Part shown: piece after piece, positions 7,960 through 16,145 of the stretch
How the letters are laid out: every line of letters begins with the position of its first letter
Numbering within the stretch: the first letter of the stretch is position 1
The notes under the pieces: model-generated
Told to the model about the DNA's origin: nothing
Seen by the model: the letters and a program-made list of their open reading frames with translations, nothing else
The model's database searches: none
Program-made: the position numbers and the translations under genes
NCBI GenBank assembly: GCA_027451405.1
Contig: DAIDJM010000033.1
Location: forward strand, 1 to 64,000
Source of the DNA: Acetobacteraceae bacterium
GTDB lineage: Bacteria; Pseudomonadota; Alphaproteobacteria; Acetobacterales; Acetobacteraceae
Length of the DNA stretch: 64,000 bases
Direction of reading: 5' to 3'

Positions 7960-8667
7960 ATGCCTGATTACGTTCTCTATTATTGGTCCGTGCCCTTTCG
8001 CGGTCAGTTCGTGCGCGCGGTCCTTGCCTATGCTGGGAAGAGCTGGACCGAGGGCGGTGATGCCGCGATTGCCAGGTTGATGGCGGGGCCGGTCGAAACC
8101 ATGCCGGTTCCCTTCATGGGCCCGCCCATGCTGATCGACAAAAAAGCGGATTTCGCGGTCGCCCAGATGCCGGCGATCATTCTCTATCTGGGCGAAACGC
8201 TCGATCTCCTGCCGAAAACATCCGCGCAGCGCGCCATGACCATGAAGATCGTGAACGACGCCAACGACGTGATCGACGACATCACGCTGGATGGCGGCCG
8301 CGAGATGTGGACCAAAAAGCGCTGGCAGGATTTCGTCCCGAGGCTGACGAAGTGGATGTCCTTCTGGGAGGAGACCGGCCGTCGCCACGGCCTGACCGCG
8401 GATTCCGGCTTTCTGCTGGGGGAGAAGGCCGCGGGGATCGCCGACGTCGTGACAGCTACGCTGTGGTCCACCATGGCGGACCGCTTCCCGGCCATCGAGA
8501 CGATGCTTGAGCAGAGCGCACCCTTGACGGCTGGCCTGACGCGGCGGGTCGCCGCGCTGCCGCCGCTGGCCAAGCTGGCCGCGCAGGCACGGCACGATTA
8601 TGGGGACACGTATTGCGGGGGGCAGATCGAGGCGTCGTTGCGGAAGAGTTTGAGCGGTAAATCTTAG
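7960..8667 (+). CDS. Glutathione S-transferase family protein
   Basis: 235 residues. The N-terminal thioredoxin-like GST domain starts YVLYYWSVPFRGQFVRAVLAY, with a Ser/Tyr-rich first strand and MPAIILYLGE, where the conserved SxAI loop is expected. A helical C-terminal domain ends with GEKAAGIADVV, the N-capping-box region. It conjugates glutathione to electrophiles in the cytoplasm, fitting the epoxide/quinone context. The stop codon TAG (8665-8667) is made of two bases of the TTA target duplication plus the first base of the MITE that follows, so the natural C-terminus may have been changed by the insertion. Confidence 0.83.
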   Translation: MPDYVLYYWSVPFRGQFVRAVLAYAGKSWTEGGDAAIARLMAGPVETMPVPFMGPPMLIDKKADFAVAQMPAIILYLGETLDLLPKTSAQRAMTMKIVNDANDVIDDITLDGGREMWTKKRWQDFVPRLTKWMSFWEETGRRHGLTADSGFLLGEKAAGIADVVTATLWSTMADRFPAIETMLEQSAPLTAGLTRRVAALPPLAKLAAQARHDYGDTYCGGQIEASLRKSLSGKS

Positions 8668-8811
8668 AGCGTGTTTGAGAACCGGTTCTGGCGGCCGTCT
8701 GACGGCGATTTCCTGCGCTCCGGTGCTCACGGGCATCAAGCCCGCTCCGCTCCGGTGCTCGCAAATCACCGCCAGCCGACTCACCATAACCGGTTCTCAA
8801 ACACGCTCTTA
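8664..8811. mobile_element. 142-bp MITE with 21-bp terminal inverted repeats and TTA target duplication
   Basis: The element runs 8667-8808. Its ends are perfect inverted copies of GAGCGTGTTTGAGAACCGGT(T), and TTA flanks both sides (8664-8666 and 8809-8811). The arms continue as an imperfect inverted repeat for about 68 bases each (GGCGATTT / AAATCACCGCC, CTCCGGTGCTC / GAGCGGAGCGG). There is no room for a transposase. A 3-bp TNA duplication and GAG-type ends are what IS5-family (IS1031-like) elements make, so a parent of that group is inferred. Confidence 0.85.
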
Positions 8812-8941
8812 GCCTTCGCGGGGTATCGCGATCGTTGAAATGTCGGTTGGCGGCAAGACCATTGGGGAACTTGATCGCCTGCGGTCGTCCGAGACCGCCG
8901 AGTGTGTTGCGGACCGACCCCTCGATCGCTACATGTAACGT
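8812..8941. other. Short gap between MITE and antitoxin gene
   Basis: One forward frame (about 8829-8938) is open for some 36 codons and ends at a TAA three bases before the antitoxin start, with no recognisable start codon near its 5' end. It could be the tail of something interrupted by the MITE, but I cannot identify it. Confidence 0.3.
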
Positions 8942-9169
8942 ATGACGACAAGCAGCAGCGGGACGCGGCGCGTGCAGCGCCGGCGAGATAGACTCCGCGC
9001 CGCGGGGCTGCGGCCGGTGCAGATTTGGGTGCCCGACACGCGGGCGCCCGGATTTGCGGAAGAGTGCGTGCGGCAATCGCGCCGTATCCGGGAGAGCGAG
9101 CAGCAGGGAGCATCCGGTGAAGCCGAGATTTGGCATGCCGGGTCCGATACGGCCGGCTGGACGGCGTGA
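8942..9169 (+). CDS. MazE-like antitoxin, DUF3018 family
   Basis: 75 residues: a basic N-terminus (RRVQRRRDRLRAAGLRPVQIWVPD) followed by the acidic, helical tail (GFAEECVRQSRRIRESEQQ). This is the usual look of DUF3018 antitoxins paired with MazF. Its stop overlaps the toxin start (GTGA at 9166-9169), giving translational coupling. It would bind and neutralise the toxin and probably repress the promoter. Confidence 0.8.
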   Translation: MTTSSSGTRRVQRRRDRLRAAGLRPVQIWVPDTRAPGFAEECVRQSRRIRESEQQGASGEAEIWHAGSDTAGWTA

Positions 9170-9489
9170 CCCGTGGCGATCTGGTGACGGTCGCCCTGCC
9201 GGGAGACCAGGGCAAGCCTCGCCCTGCCCTCGTGGTGCAAGCCGATCATTTCGGTGATTTCGCGTCAGTGACGGTTCTGCCTGTGACCAGCACGCTCGTC
9301 GATGCGCCTCTCCTCAGGATAGTTCTCGAGCCGGACGACCGAAATGGGCTTTCCAAGCGCTCGCTTGTAATAATCGATAGGCCGCAGACACCTTCGGGGA
9401 GCCGGATAGGACCCGTCACCGGCTGCCTTGATGACGCAACGATGGTCACGGTCAACCGTGCTCTCGCGGTCTTCCTTGGTCTCGCCTGA
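9166..9489 (+). CDS. MazF/PemK-type mRNA interferase toxin
   Basis: 107 residues from the GTG at 9166, which overlaps the antitoxin stop. The PemK fold is recognisable: VTRGDLVTVALPGDQGKPRP, the RPALVVQ strand, VLPVTSTL, and the RSLVIIDRPQT segment. Family members cleave mRNA at short motifs when free of antitoxin. Longer upstream starts lie inside the antitoxin gene and are rejected. Confidence 0.87.
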   Translation: MTRGDLVTVALPGDQGKPRPALVVQADHFGDFASVTVLPVTSTLVDAPLLRIVLEPDDRNGLSKRSLVIIDRPQTPSGSRIGPVTGCLDDATMVTVNRALAVFLGLA

Positions 9490-9846
9490 GGTTCTCCATA
9501 GGGAACATGCGCGCCCGATCTGCGAACCTGCTTTCGACCCAAGCAAGACAAACACACATCGCCCACCGCTTGCGCAAAGCGGACACGGAAGGATGTCGGG
9601 TGTGCTTCAGCCCACCAGCCGTGAGAGATGGATGCGCAATGTTGACAGGTATGATGTACTTACAGAACAATGATGGTGGGCTGAAGCCCACCCTACGCTT
9701 GCTGCGAACCTGCTTTCGACCCAAGTCGGGCAGCCACGCCTTCGTTGGTAGCCCCTGAAAATTGACACGGAAGCGTAGGGCAGAAAATCGACGCGCCTCC
9801 CGCAAGATGTCAGGGACTATAGCGGTTGAATGCGGGAGGGCGCAGT
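9490..9846. repeat. 357-bp gene-free stretch made of repeats
   Basis: A 23-bp direct repeat beginning TGCGAACCTGCTTTCGACCC sits at 9521-9543 and 9703-9725. Between the copies lie two inverted arms of a 20-bp sequence (9598-9617 and 9674-9693, TGGGCTGAAGCCCACC-type, one mismatch), each itself palindromic. This is REPIN-like architecture. No convincing gene is visible. Confidence 0.7.
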
Positions 9847-10656
9847 ATGAAAGGAATCAAAGTGTTGGATCGAGATGAGATCGTCGAGCATTTGGATGCT
9901 GTGCTGCGATTGCCCATGATACAAGAGCGAGCTTACGCAAGAGAGTACGAAGCGCCCGTTCACCCATTCTACGTCAAGAGCGCAAAGAGGTGTCCCATCG
10001 TTCTGCATCCAGATGTGGCGGCGGACCTTCGTCGGCAACCAATTGACGGAGTCGACTTGGAGAACGCACCCTATCACAGTTCAAACCTTGCAAAATTCCC
10101 TGTAATAATTCCGGGTAAGGAAAAATGCGGCTATGACTTGAAAGTCAGAAATATCGAGAGCCTCGAAGCGCTTTTGGCGCGGATTGGAGCTATTCCGAGT
10201 GGCTTGTTTAGCCCGGATACGCTAGCGGAGATAGGTAATGCAGAAATGACACTGAACGGCATATCGGAAACAGAGCGCCGCGCCTTGATACAGGCCCGGC
10301 TTGGACAGGGGTGCTTCCGTGATCGCCTTATGTCTTACTGGAGCGGTAAGTGTGCCGTCACTGGTGTTGATATTCCAGAGCTTCTGAGGGCGTCGCACAT
10401 CAAACCTTGGCGTTTGAGCGACAACTGTGAACGGTTAGACCCCGAAAACGGCCTGCTTTTAACAGCGAATTTGGATGCTGCGTTCGACCGAGGCTTGTTA
10501 TCCTTCAGCGATTCAGGTGCGATCCTCTTTTCGATGAGATTGGGAGCAGCCGCCCACGACATTCTTGGGATTAAGCCTGGGGCCTGCTTGACCAAGCCTC
10601 TTTCAGCCAAACAGAAGTCTTTTCTTGAGTTCCATAGAAAAAGGGTGATTTCTTAG
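9847..10656 (+). CDS. HNH endonuclease domain protein (HNH_2 type), lower-GC island
   Basis: 269 residues. The N-terminal ~160 residues are unassigned. The C-terminal part has CAVTGVDIPELLRASHIKPW, then ERLDPENGLLLTANLDAAFDRGLLSF, the pattern of HNH_2 nuclease domains often found in restriction-like or defence proteins. Base composition is visibly lower in GC than all neighbours and codon use is mixed, so recent transfer is likely. It stands alone between repeat-rich gaps next to a toxin-antitoxin pair. The ATG at 9847 is chosen over 9826 because it follows GGGCGCAGT with the homology beginning soon after. Confidence 0.8.
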   Translation: MKGIKVLDRDEIVEHLDAVLRLPMIQERAYAREYEAPVHPFYVKSAKRCPIVLHPDVAADLRRQPIDGVDLENAPYHSSNLAKFPVIIPGKEKCGYDLKVRNIESLEALLARIGAIPSGLFSPDTLAEIGNAEMTLNGISETERRALIQARLGQGCFRDRLMSYWSGKCAVTGVDIPELLRASHIKPWRLSDNCERLDPENGLLLTANLDAAFDRGLLSFSDSGAILFSMRLGAAAHDILGIKPGACLTKPLSAKQKSFLEFHRKRVIS

Positions 10657-10781
10657 AAAGTTGTGCGTTCTTGTAATATGTCCCTCAAGCCTAGATCAGC
10701 ACTTCCTCGTGAGACGAAGGGCGTGTAGGCGTTCGACTATTCGGTTAAGCTGGCGCTGGGTTTGCCACGAAAAAAGAGCGT

Positions 10782-10815
10782 CTGCCTTCTTTTTTTTCCT
10801 GGCTAAAAAAAGGCA
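10782..10815. terminator. Bidirectional terminator-like hairpin
   Basis: Arms TGCCTTCTTTTTTT and AAAAAAAGGCA with a short CCTGGCT loop, followed by AAAAAGATTTTTCTCTGTTT. It has T and A runs on both sides and resembles the hairpin repeats at 7.07 kb, 56.9 kb and 59.4 kb without being a close copy. Confidence 0.55.
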
Positions 10816-11040
10816 AAAAGATTTTTCTCTGTTTAGATTCGTAGTGAGGTCTTTGCCGAGACAGAGAAATCACGTTTGCCTTTTAACCAAAATGCCCGTG
10901 AGAGGCGGATTGCGGACAGGCGGCTTTAGGCCGCAACTTCTACCGAAGTCGAAACGGCCAAGCTGACGTGGGCGCGGGAAGAACATCGGTGCCCGTTACG
11001 TGGCTGCCGTCGTCTGTTCATCCCCGGCTTTTAAGTGACC

Positions 11041-11104
11041 GGGGTCTGGGGCCTTTCGGCCCCAGCGGGGTGCAGGGGCAGAGCCCCTGCCCGCCGGAGG
11101 CGCC
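11041..11104 (+). repeat. Dispersed GC-rich double-hairpin repeat
   Basis: GGGGTCTGGGGCCTTTCGGC begins the unit, whose first hairpin is CTGGGGCC-TTTC-GGCCCCAG; a second hairpin AGGGGC-AGA-GCCCCT and a CCGCCGGAGGC tail follow. Full or partial copies recur at 11737, 20349, 31355, 34312 and 48588. Confidence 0.75.
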
Positions 11105-11154
11105 TTCGAGCGAAACGGAGTAAGCTGATTCCGGCTTGCGAGAAAGGACAGAGA

Positions 11155-11730
11155 ATGGGCCGGGCAATGAAAGGCGCGTTGCTGTCTTGCATACTTCTGT
11201 GGGGCGGCGCGCGGGGGGCGGTGGCGCGGGATTGTCTTGGGGTGGGTTTTCCCGATCGGGTGCAGGTGGATGGCGCGGGGCTTGTGCTGAACGGGCTGGG
11301 CGTGCGGCGGGCGACGATCCTTGCGGTTAAGGTGTATGTCGCGGGGCTTTATGTGCGGCGGGTGTCGGGCGATGCGGCGGTGTTGATGGCGGAGGCGGGG
11401 CCGTCGCGGTTGGTGCTGCATTTCGTGCGCGATGTTGGGGCTGGGCGGATGCGCGAGGCTTGGTCGGAAGGGTTCGCGCGCAGTGCGGGGGCGGCGGCGA
11501 TGGGGGATCGCATCGCTACGCTGAATTCGTGGATGACGGATATGAAGGACGGGCAGGAGATTGCGTTTGATTTTCTGGCCGGCGGCGGCGTGCGTGTGAC
11601 GGTGGCGGGGGCGGTACGGGGGACTGTTCCGGGCGCGGATTTCTCGCGCGCCCTGCTGGGGATCTGGCTTGGGCCGGCGCCGCCGAACCCGGCGCTGAAG
11701 GCTGGGCTGCTTGGCGGAGCGTGCGACTAA
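11155..11730 (+). CDS. Chalcone isomerase-like (CHI) domain protein, exported
   Basis: 191 residues with a signal peptide (KGALLSCILLWGGARGAVA, cleaved near residue 24). The body matches the bacterial chalcone-isomerase-like fold: GLVLNGLGVRRATILAVKVYVAGLYV, then SRLVLHFVRDV and a C-terminal FSRALLGIWLGPAPPNPALK. The bacterial family lacks demonstrated chalcone isomerase activity and its role is unknown. The ATG at 11155 follows AAAGGA. Dispersed repeats flank it on both sides. Confidence 0.8.
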   Translation: MGRAMKGALLSCILLWGGARGAVARDCLGVGFPDRVQVDGAGLVLNGLGVRRATILAVKVYVAGLYVRRVSGDAAVLMAEAGPSRLVLHFVRDVGAGRMREAWSEGFARSAGAAAMGDRIATLNSWMTDMKDGQEIAFDFLAGGGVRVTVAGAVRGTVPGADFSRALLGIWLGPAPPNPALKAGLLGGACD

Positions 11731-11736
11731 CGAAAT

Positions 11737-11803
11737 GGGGTCTGGGGCCTTTCGGCCCCAGCGGAGGGTCCAGGGAGGCAGAGCCTCCCTGGCCGCCGGA
11801 GGC
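11737..11803 (+). repeat. Dispersed GC-rich double-hairpin repeat
   Basis: Same unit as 11041-11104 with the CTGGGGCC/GGCCCCAG hairpin, then CAGGGAGGC-AGA-GCCTCCCTG. It sits between convergent genes and can serve as terminator for the chalcone-isomerase-like gene. Confidence 0.75.
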
Positions 11804-11865
11804 GTGCTTGGGGCCCCCCTCACCCAACCCTCTCCCGGAGGGAGAGGGCTTCTTTTCTTGGCGGG

Positions 11866-13344
11866 TCAGCCGCCGAGGCCGCCGAGGGCCAGGTATTTGA
11901 TTTCGAGGTAGTCTTCGATGCCGTATTTGGAGCCTTCCCTGCCCAGGCCCGAGGATTTTACGCCGCCGAAGGGGGCTACTTCGGTTGAGATGATGCCTTC
12001 GTTGATGCCGACGATGCCGTATTCGAGGGCTTCGGCGACGCGGAAGACGCGGCCGACGTCGCGGGTGTAGAAATAGGCGGCGAGGCCGAATTCGGTGTCG
12101 TTGGCCATTTCGATCGCGTCGGCTTCGGTTTTGAAGCGGAAGATGGGGGCGACGGGGCCGAAGGTTTCGTCGCGGAAGATGTCGGCGGTGCGGGGGACGT
12201 TGGTGAGGATGGTGGGTTCGTAGAAATTGCCGCCGAGTTCGTGGCGGCGGCCGCCGAGGGCGATGGTGGCGCCGCGGGCGACGGCGTCGGCGACGTGGGC
12301 TTCGACTTTTTCAACCGCGGAGGGGTTGATCAGCGGGCCTTGGGTGGTGCCGTCCTCGAGGCCGTTGCCGACTTTCAGTTTCTGGACCGCATCTTTGAGT
12401 TTTGCGGCGAATGTGTCGTGGATGCTGTCCTGCACGAGGAGGCGGTTGGCGCAGACGCAGGTCTGGCCGCTGTTGCGGAATTTGCAGAGCACGGCGCCGC
12501 GGACGGCTTCGTCGAGGTCGGCATCCTCGAAGACGATGAAGGGCGCGTTGCCGCCGAGCTCCATGCTGGTTTTCTTGATGGTGGGCGCGCATTGGGCGAG
12601 GAGCTTGGCGCCGATCTCGGTGCTGCCGGTGAAGGTGAGCTTGCGGACGCGCGGGTTGGCGGTCATTTCGCCGCCGATTTCGGTGGCGCTGCCGGTGATG
12701 ATGTTGCAGACGCCGGGGGGGAGGCCGGCGCGTTCGGCGAGGAGGCCTAGCGCAAGCGCCGAGAAGGGGGTTTGCGAGGCGGGGCGGATCACGCCGGTGC
12801 AGCCGGCGGCCCAGCCGGGGCCGGCCTTGCGGGTGATCATCGCACTCGGGAAGTTCCAGGGCGTGATGGCGGCGAAGACGCCGATCGGGGATTTTTGTAC
12901 GAGGATGCGGCGGCCGGGGAGGTGCGGCGGGATCACGTCGCCGTAGATGCGTTTGGCTTCCTCGGCGAAGAATTCGATGAAGCTGGCGGCGTAGGCGATT
13001 TCGCCGCGGCTTTCGGCGAGCGGCTTGCCCTGTTCGGCGGTCATGAGGATCGCGAGATCCTCCTGGTTTTCCATCATCAGGTCGAAGAGGCGGCGGAGCG
13101 GTTTCTGGCGCTCCTTGGCGGTGAGCGCGCGCCAGGATTTTTGGGCGGCGAAGGCGGCGTCGATGGCGCGGCGGGTTTCGGCGGCGCCCATGGCGGGGAC
13201 TTCGCCCACGAGCTGGCCGGTGGCGGGGTTGCGGACCGGGAGCGTGCGGCCGCTGTCGGCCTGGACCCATTGGCCGCCGATCAGGCAGGCCTGGCGGAGG
13301 AGGGGCGGGTCGCGGAGCGGCAGCGGGGCGGCGGGGTCGAGCAT
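11866..13344 (-). CDS. gabD: NAD(P)-dependent succinate-semialdehyde dehydrogenase
   Basis: 492 residues, standard length for GabD. The catalytic Cys is in NSGQTCVCANR, the general base Glu in MELGGNAP, and AITPWNFP and the terminal EYGIVGINEG/FGGVKSSGLGREGS blocks match succinate-semialdehyde dehydrogenases. It oxidises succinate semialdehyde to succinate. One oddity: the cofactor-binding KPA(S/E) motif reads RPASQTPF, replacing a nearly invariant Lys with Arg. The ATG at 13344 is preceded by AAAGG. It is divergent from the phosphatase at 13435. Confidence 0.87.
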   Translation of the reverse strand: MLDPAAPLPLRDPPLLRQACLIGGQWVQADSGRTLPVRNPATGQLVGEVPAMGAAETRRAIDAAFAAQKSWRALTAKERQKPLRRLFDLMMENQEDLAILMTAEQGKPLAESRGEIAYAASFIEFFAEEAKRIYGDVIPPHLPGRRILVQKSPIGVFAAITPWNFPSAMITRKAGPGWAAGCTGVIRPASQTPFSALALGLLAERAGLPPGVCNIITGSATEIGGEMTANPRVRKLTFTGSTEIGAKLLAQCAPTIKKTSMELGGNAPFIVFEDADLDEAVRGAVLCKFRNSGQTCVCANRLLVQDSIHDTFAAKLKDAVQKLKVGNGLEDGTTQGPLINPSAVEKVEAHVADAVARGATIALGGRRHELGGNFYEPTILTNVPRTADIFRDETFGPVAPIFRFKTEADAIEMANDTEFGLAAYFYTRDVGRVFRVAEALEYGIVGINEGIISTEVAPFGGVKSSGLGREGSKYGIEDYLEIKYLALGGLGG

Positions 13345-13434
13345 GGGGTGGCCTTTCGGTGCGCGAGCCTGCATGTGTGGCGGGCCGCTGGGTGTTGCCA
13401 CCCTGCGCGGCCGGGAGCCTTTGGGGGGAGTGCG

Positions 13435-14082
13435 ATGCGTACGCTGGTTTTCGATCTGGACGGGACGCTCGTCGATTCAGCCCCCGACATCGCCGCCGCC
13501 GTCAACCGCATGATGGGCAAGCGGGGTTTCCCCGCGTTGCCGACCGAGGCGGTGGCGGCGATGGTGGGGGATGGGGTCAAGCCGCTGATGCAGCGGGCCT
13601 TCGCGGCGCACGGGGCGGTGCCCGACGAGGGCGCCGCGGCGGAATATCTCGCCGATTACGAGGCCAATGTGCTGGTGGAAACCCGGCTTTTCCCCGGCAT
13701 TCCCGAGGTGCTCGACGCGCTGGCCGGTGCCGGCTGGCGGCTTGCGGTCTGCACCAACAAGCCCGAGCGCGCGACCCGTCTGCTTCTGGAGGCGCTGGGC
13801 ATTGCCGGCCGGTTCGCGGCGATCGGCGGCGGCGACAGTTTCGCGGCGCACAAGCCCGACCCGCGGCACCTGGCGGGGACGATCGAGGCGGCGGGCGGGG
13901 ACAGGGCGCGCGCGGTGATGGTGGGCGATCACCACAACGATGTGCGCGCCGCCGCGGGCTGCGGGGTGCCGGCGATTTTCGCGGGCTGGGGCTATGGGCG
14001 GCCGGGGATGGAGGCGGGCGCGGCTGCGGTTGCGCCGCAGGCTTCGGCGCTGCCGGAAATCGCTGGTGACTTGGTCCGGTAG
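13435..14082 (+). CDS. gph: Phosphoglycolate phosphatase (HAD superfamily)
   Basis: 215 residues with all HAD motifs: FDLDGTLVDSAPD at the N-terminus (nucleophile Asp), VCTNKPE, the Lys in AHKPDP, and MVGDHHNDVRAA. The cap-1 domain lies between residues ~15 and 80. It dephosphorylates 2-phosphoglycolate. A GGGGGAG site precedes the ATG. Confidence 0.85.
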   Translation: MRTLVFDLDGTLVDSAPDIAAAVNRMMGKRGFPALPTEAVAAMVGDGVKPLMQRAFAAHGAVPDEGAAAEYLADYEANVLVETRLFPGIPEVLDALAGAGWRLAVCTNKPERATRLLLEALGIAGRFAAIGGGDSFAAHKPDPRHLAGTIEAAGGDRARAVMVGDHHNDVRAAAGCGVPAIFAGWGYGRPGMEAGAAAVAPQASALPEIAGDLVR

Positions 14083-14166
14083 GCGGACGGTTTCTTTCCG
14101 AAGCATCAAGGAAACTGCCTCCGCGTTTGCGTCGGCTTAACCTCGCCGCGGCATCCTGGGCTGACG

Positions 14167-14646
14167 ATGAGCGGCCAAGAAGAAAGTCCGGCGGCAGCGC
14201 CCAAGCGGGGCGGCAAGCGGAAGCTGCTGCTTGCGGTGCCCGTGCTGCTGGTGGCGCTGGGCGCCGGGGGCTGGTTCAGCGGGCTGATCCCCCGCCTTCT
14301 CGGGAGCAAGCCGAAGGCGCCGGTCGCCAGCGCGGCTTTGCCGCCGAGCTATATCGACATTCCGGAGATCATTACGAACCTCAACGTGCCGGGTCGGCGG
14401 CCGAGCTACCTGAAGCTGCATGCCAAGATCGAGCTGGCGGGCGGCGCCGATCCGGCGCCCGTGAATGCGGCGATGCCGCGGCTGCTCGATCTGTTCCAAA
14501 CCTATTTGCGGGACATGCGGCCCGATGAGTTGCGTGGCTCGGAGGGAAGCTACCGGCTTCGCGAGGCGCTGCTCGACCGCGCGAACGTGGCGGTCGCGCC
14601 GGCCTCGATCGAGGATGTGCTGTTCGTCGAGATGGTCATCGAATGA
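14167..14646 (+). CDS. fliL: Flagellar basal body-associated protein FliL
   Basis: 159 residues. A short cytoplasmic basic N-terminus, one membrane segment (LLLAVPVLLVALGAGGWF, residues ~19-36) and a periplasmic FliL domain with YIDIPEIITNLN and the C-terminal VLFVEMVIE. FliL associates with stators around the basal body. Its stop overlaps fliM by ATGA, so the two are translationally coupled. Confidence 0.88.
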   Translation: MSGQEESPAAAPKRGGKRKLLLAVPVLLVALGAGGWFSGLIPRLLGSKPKAPVASAALPPSYIDIPEIITNLNVPGRRPSYLKLHAKIELAGGADPAPVNAAMPRLLDLFQTYLRDMRPDELRGSEGSYRLREALLDRANVAVAPASIEDVLFVEMVIE

Positions 14647-15668
14647 GCGACACGGCGGCGCTCGATGCCGAGTGGGGCGCGGCGATCGGCGAAGCCATCG
14701 CCGGGGCGCCGGCCCAGGCGGCACCTCCTCTGCGTCACGCCGAGATCGAATCGCTGCTGCAAGGTCACGGTGCGTCGAGCGGTATGCAGCGCATCATCGG
14801 GTCGGGGCTGGTCAGTTACGAACGGCTGCCGATGCTCGAGATCGTGTTTGACCGGCTCGTGCGCATCCTCTCCACCAGCCTGCGCAATTTCACGAGCGAC
14901 AATGTCGACATCTCGCTCGAGAACATCGTCTCGTTGCGTTTCGGCGACTATCTCAACGCGATTCCGCTGCCGGCGATGCTGGCGGTGTTCAAGGCGGAGG
15001 AGTGGGACAATAACGGGCTGATGGTGATCGACAGCGCGATGATCTACTCGATCGTCGATGTGCTGCTGGGTGGGCGTCGCGGGGCAGCGCCGACGCGCCT
15101 CGAGAGCCGGCCTTATACCTCGATCGAGCGCTCGCTCGCGGAACGGCTGATCCAGCTGGTGCTCGCGGATTTGTCCGCGGCCTTCGATCCGATCTGTCCG
15201 GTGACGTTCCGTTTCGAACGGCTCGAGGTCAATCCCCGCTTCGCGGCGATTTCGCGCCTGTCGAACGCCGCCGTGCTCGGCCGGTTGCGGATCGAGATGG
15301 AGGATCGCGGCGGCAACATGGAGCTGTTGCTGCCCTATGCCACGCTGGAGCCGGTGCGCGAATTGCTGCTGCAGCAATTCATGGGCGAGAAATTCGGCCG
15401 GGACTCGATCTGGGAGACGCATCTCGCGGATGCGCTCTGGCAGACCGAGGTGACGCTCGATGTCGTGCTCGATGAAGTCACGCTGCCGCTCTCCACGGTG
15501 ACGGCGCTCGAGCCGGGATCGCGCATCGTTCTGAACACGACGGTCGGCGCGCCGGTTCAGCTGCGCTGCGGCGGGGTGCGGTTGTTCGAGGGGCAGGTCG
15601 GGCGGCGGCGCAACCGGGTCGCGGTGCGCATCGACCAGAACCTGCCTCGCCCTGCATCCGAACGGTAG
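14643..15668 (+). CDS. fliM: Flagellar motor switch protein FliM
   Basis: 341 residues. The central CheC-like domain begins near LVSYERLPMLEIVFDRLVRI; the C-terminal SpoA (FliN-like) domain covers about residues 265-335 (VTLDVVLDEVTLPLSTVTAL, LRCGGVRLFEGQVGRR). FliM forms the C-ring and binds CheY-P through a short N-terminal peptide. The extreme N-terminus here (SDTAALDAEWGAAIGEA) does not show the usual LSQxEIDALL sequence, but a related AEIESLLQG occurs at residues ~33-41. Confidence 0.9.
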   Translation: MSDTAALDAEWGAAIGEAIAGAPAQAAPPLRHAEIESLLQGHGASSGMQRIIGSGLVSYERLPMLEIVFDRLVRILSTSLRNFTSDNVDISLENIVSLRFGDYLNAIPLPAMLAVFKAEEWDNNGLMVIDSAMIYSIVDVLLGGRRGAAPTRLESRPYTSIERSLAERLIQLVLADLSAAFDPICPVTFRFERLEVNPRFAAISRLSNAAVLGRLRIEMEDRGGNMELLLPYATLEPVRELLLQQFMGEKFGRDSIWETHLADALWQTEVTLDVVLDEVTLPLSTVTALEPGSRIVLNTTVGAPVQLRCGGVRLFEGQVGRRRNRVAVRIDQNLPRPASER

Positions 15669-15683
15669 AGGCGGAACGGCGGC

Positions 15684-16145
15684 GTGACCAACGCGGAAAT
15701 TCTGCTCGAAACGGTGTTGATGGTGCTGCTGGCGGCGACGCTGTTCCACGCGCTGCGGCTCGAGCGTGCGCTGGGTGTGCTCAAGCGGGACCGTGCCGTG
15801 CTCGAACAGCTGGTCGCGGGTTTCAATGAGAGCACGCGCCAGGCAGAGGCCGGCGTCGACCGGCTGCGCATGGCGAGCGAGGGCGCAGGCCGGCAGGTGG
15901 CGCGGCAAATCGAGCAGGCCGAGCGATTGAAGGGCGACCTGCATTTCCTGGCCGATCGCGGGGAACGACTTGCGGAGCGGCTCGAGGGTGCGGTGCGCGC
16001 CGCGCGCATGTTGCCCGAGCTGACCCTGGCAGGAGGGCCGGCCGCGGCCGAGCGGGTGCCGGCTGCGCCGGTCCCCGATTCCGAGCCGCGGTTGCGCAGC
16101 CAGGCGGAGCGCGATCTGCTCCGTGTCCTGCGAGCGGCCCCATGA
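15684..16145 (+). CDS. DUF6468 domain protein of the flagellar cluster
   Basis: 153 residues from a GTG. An N-terminal membrane segment (ILLETVLMVLLAATLFHALRL) is followed by a long predicted coiled coil through residues ~25-105. DUF6468 proteins sit after fliM in many Rhodospirillales; their function is unknown. The stop overlaps the next gene (ATGA), so it is coupled to the MotE-like gene. Confidence 0.75.
   Translation: MTNAEILLETVLMVLLAATLFHALRLERALGVLKRDRAVLEQLVAGFNESTRQAEAGVDRLRMASEGAGRQVARQIEQAERLKGDLHFLADRGERLAERLEGAVRAARMLPELTLAGGPAAAERVPAAPVPDSEPRLRSQAERDLLRVLRAAP

Larger units (their letters stand above)
10657..11154. other. ~500-bp intergenic stretch with hairpins, no gene seen
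   Basis: Contains a terminator-like hairpin at 10782-10815 (TGCCTTCTTTTTTT with AAAAAAAGGCA) and, at 11041-11104, a copy of the dispersed GC-rich repeat. No ORF with recognisable protein character is present. Confidence 0.6.

Noticed and set aside
9598-9693. Possible CRISPR-like repeat
   Set aside because: Only two arms, in inverted orientation, with no regular spacers and no cas genes anywhere in the window.
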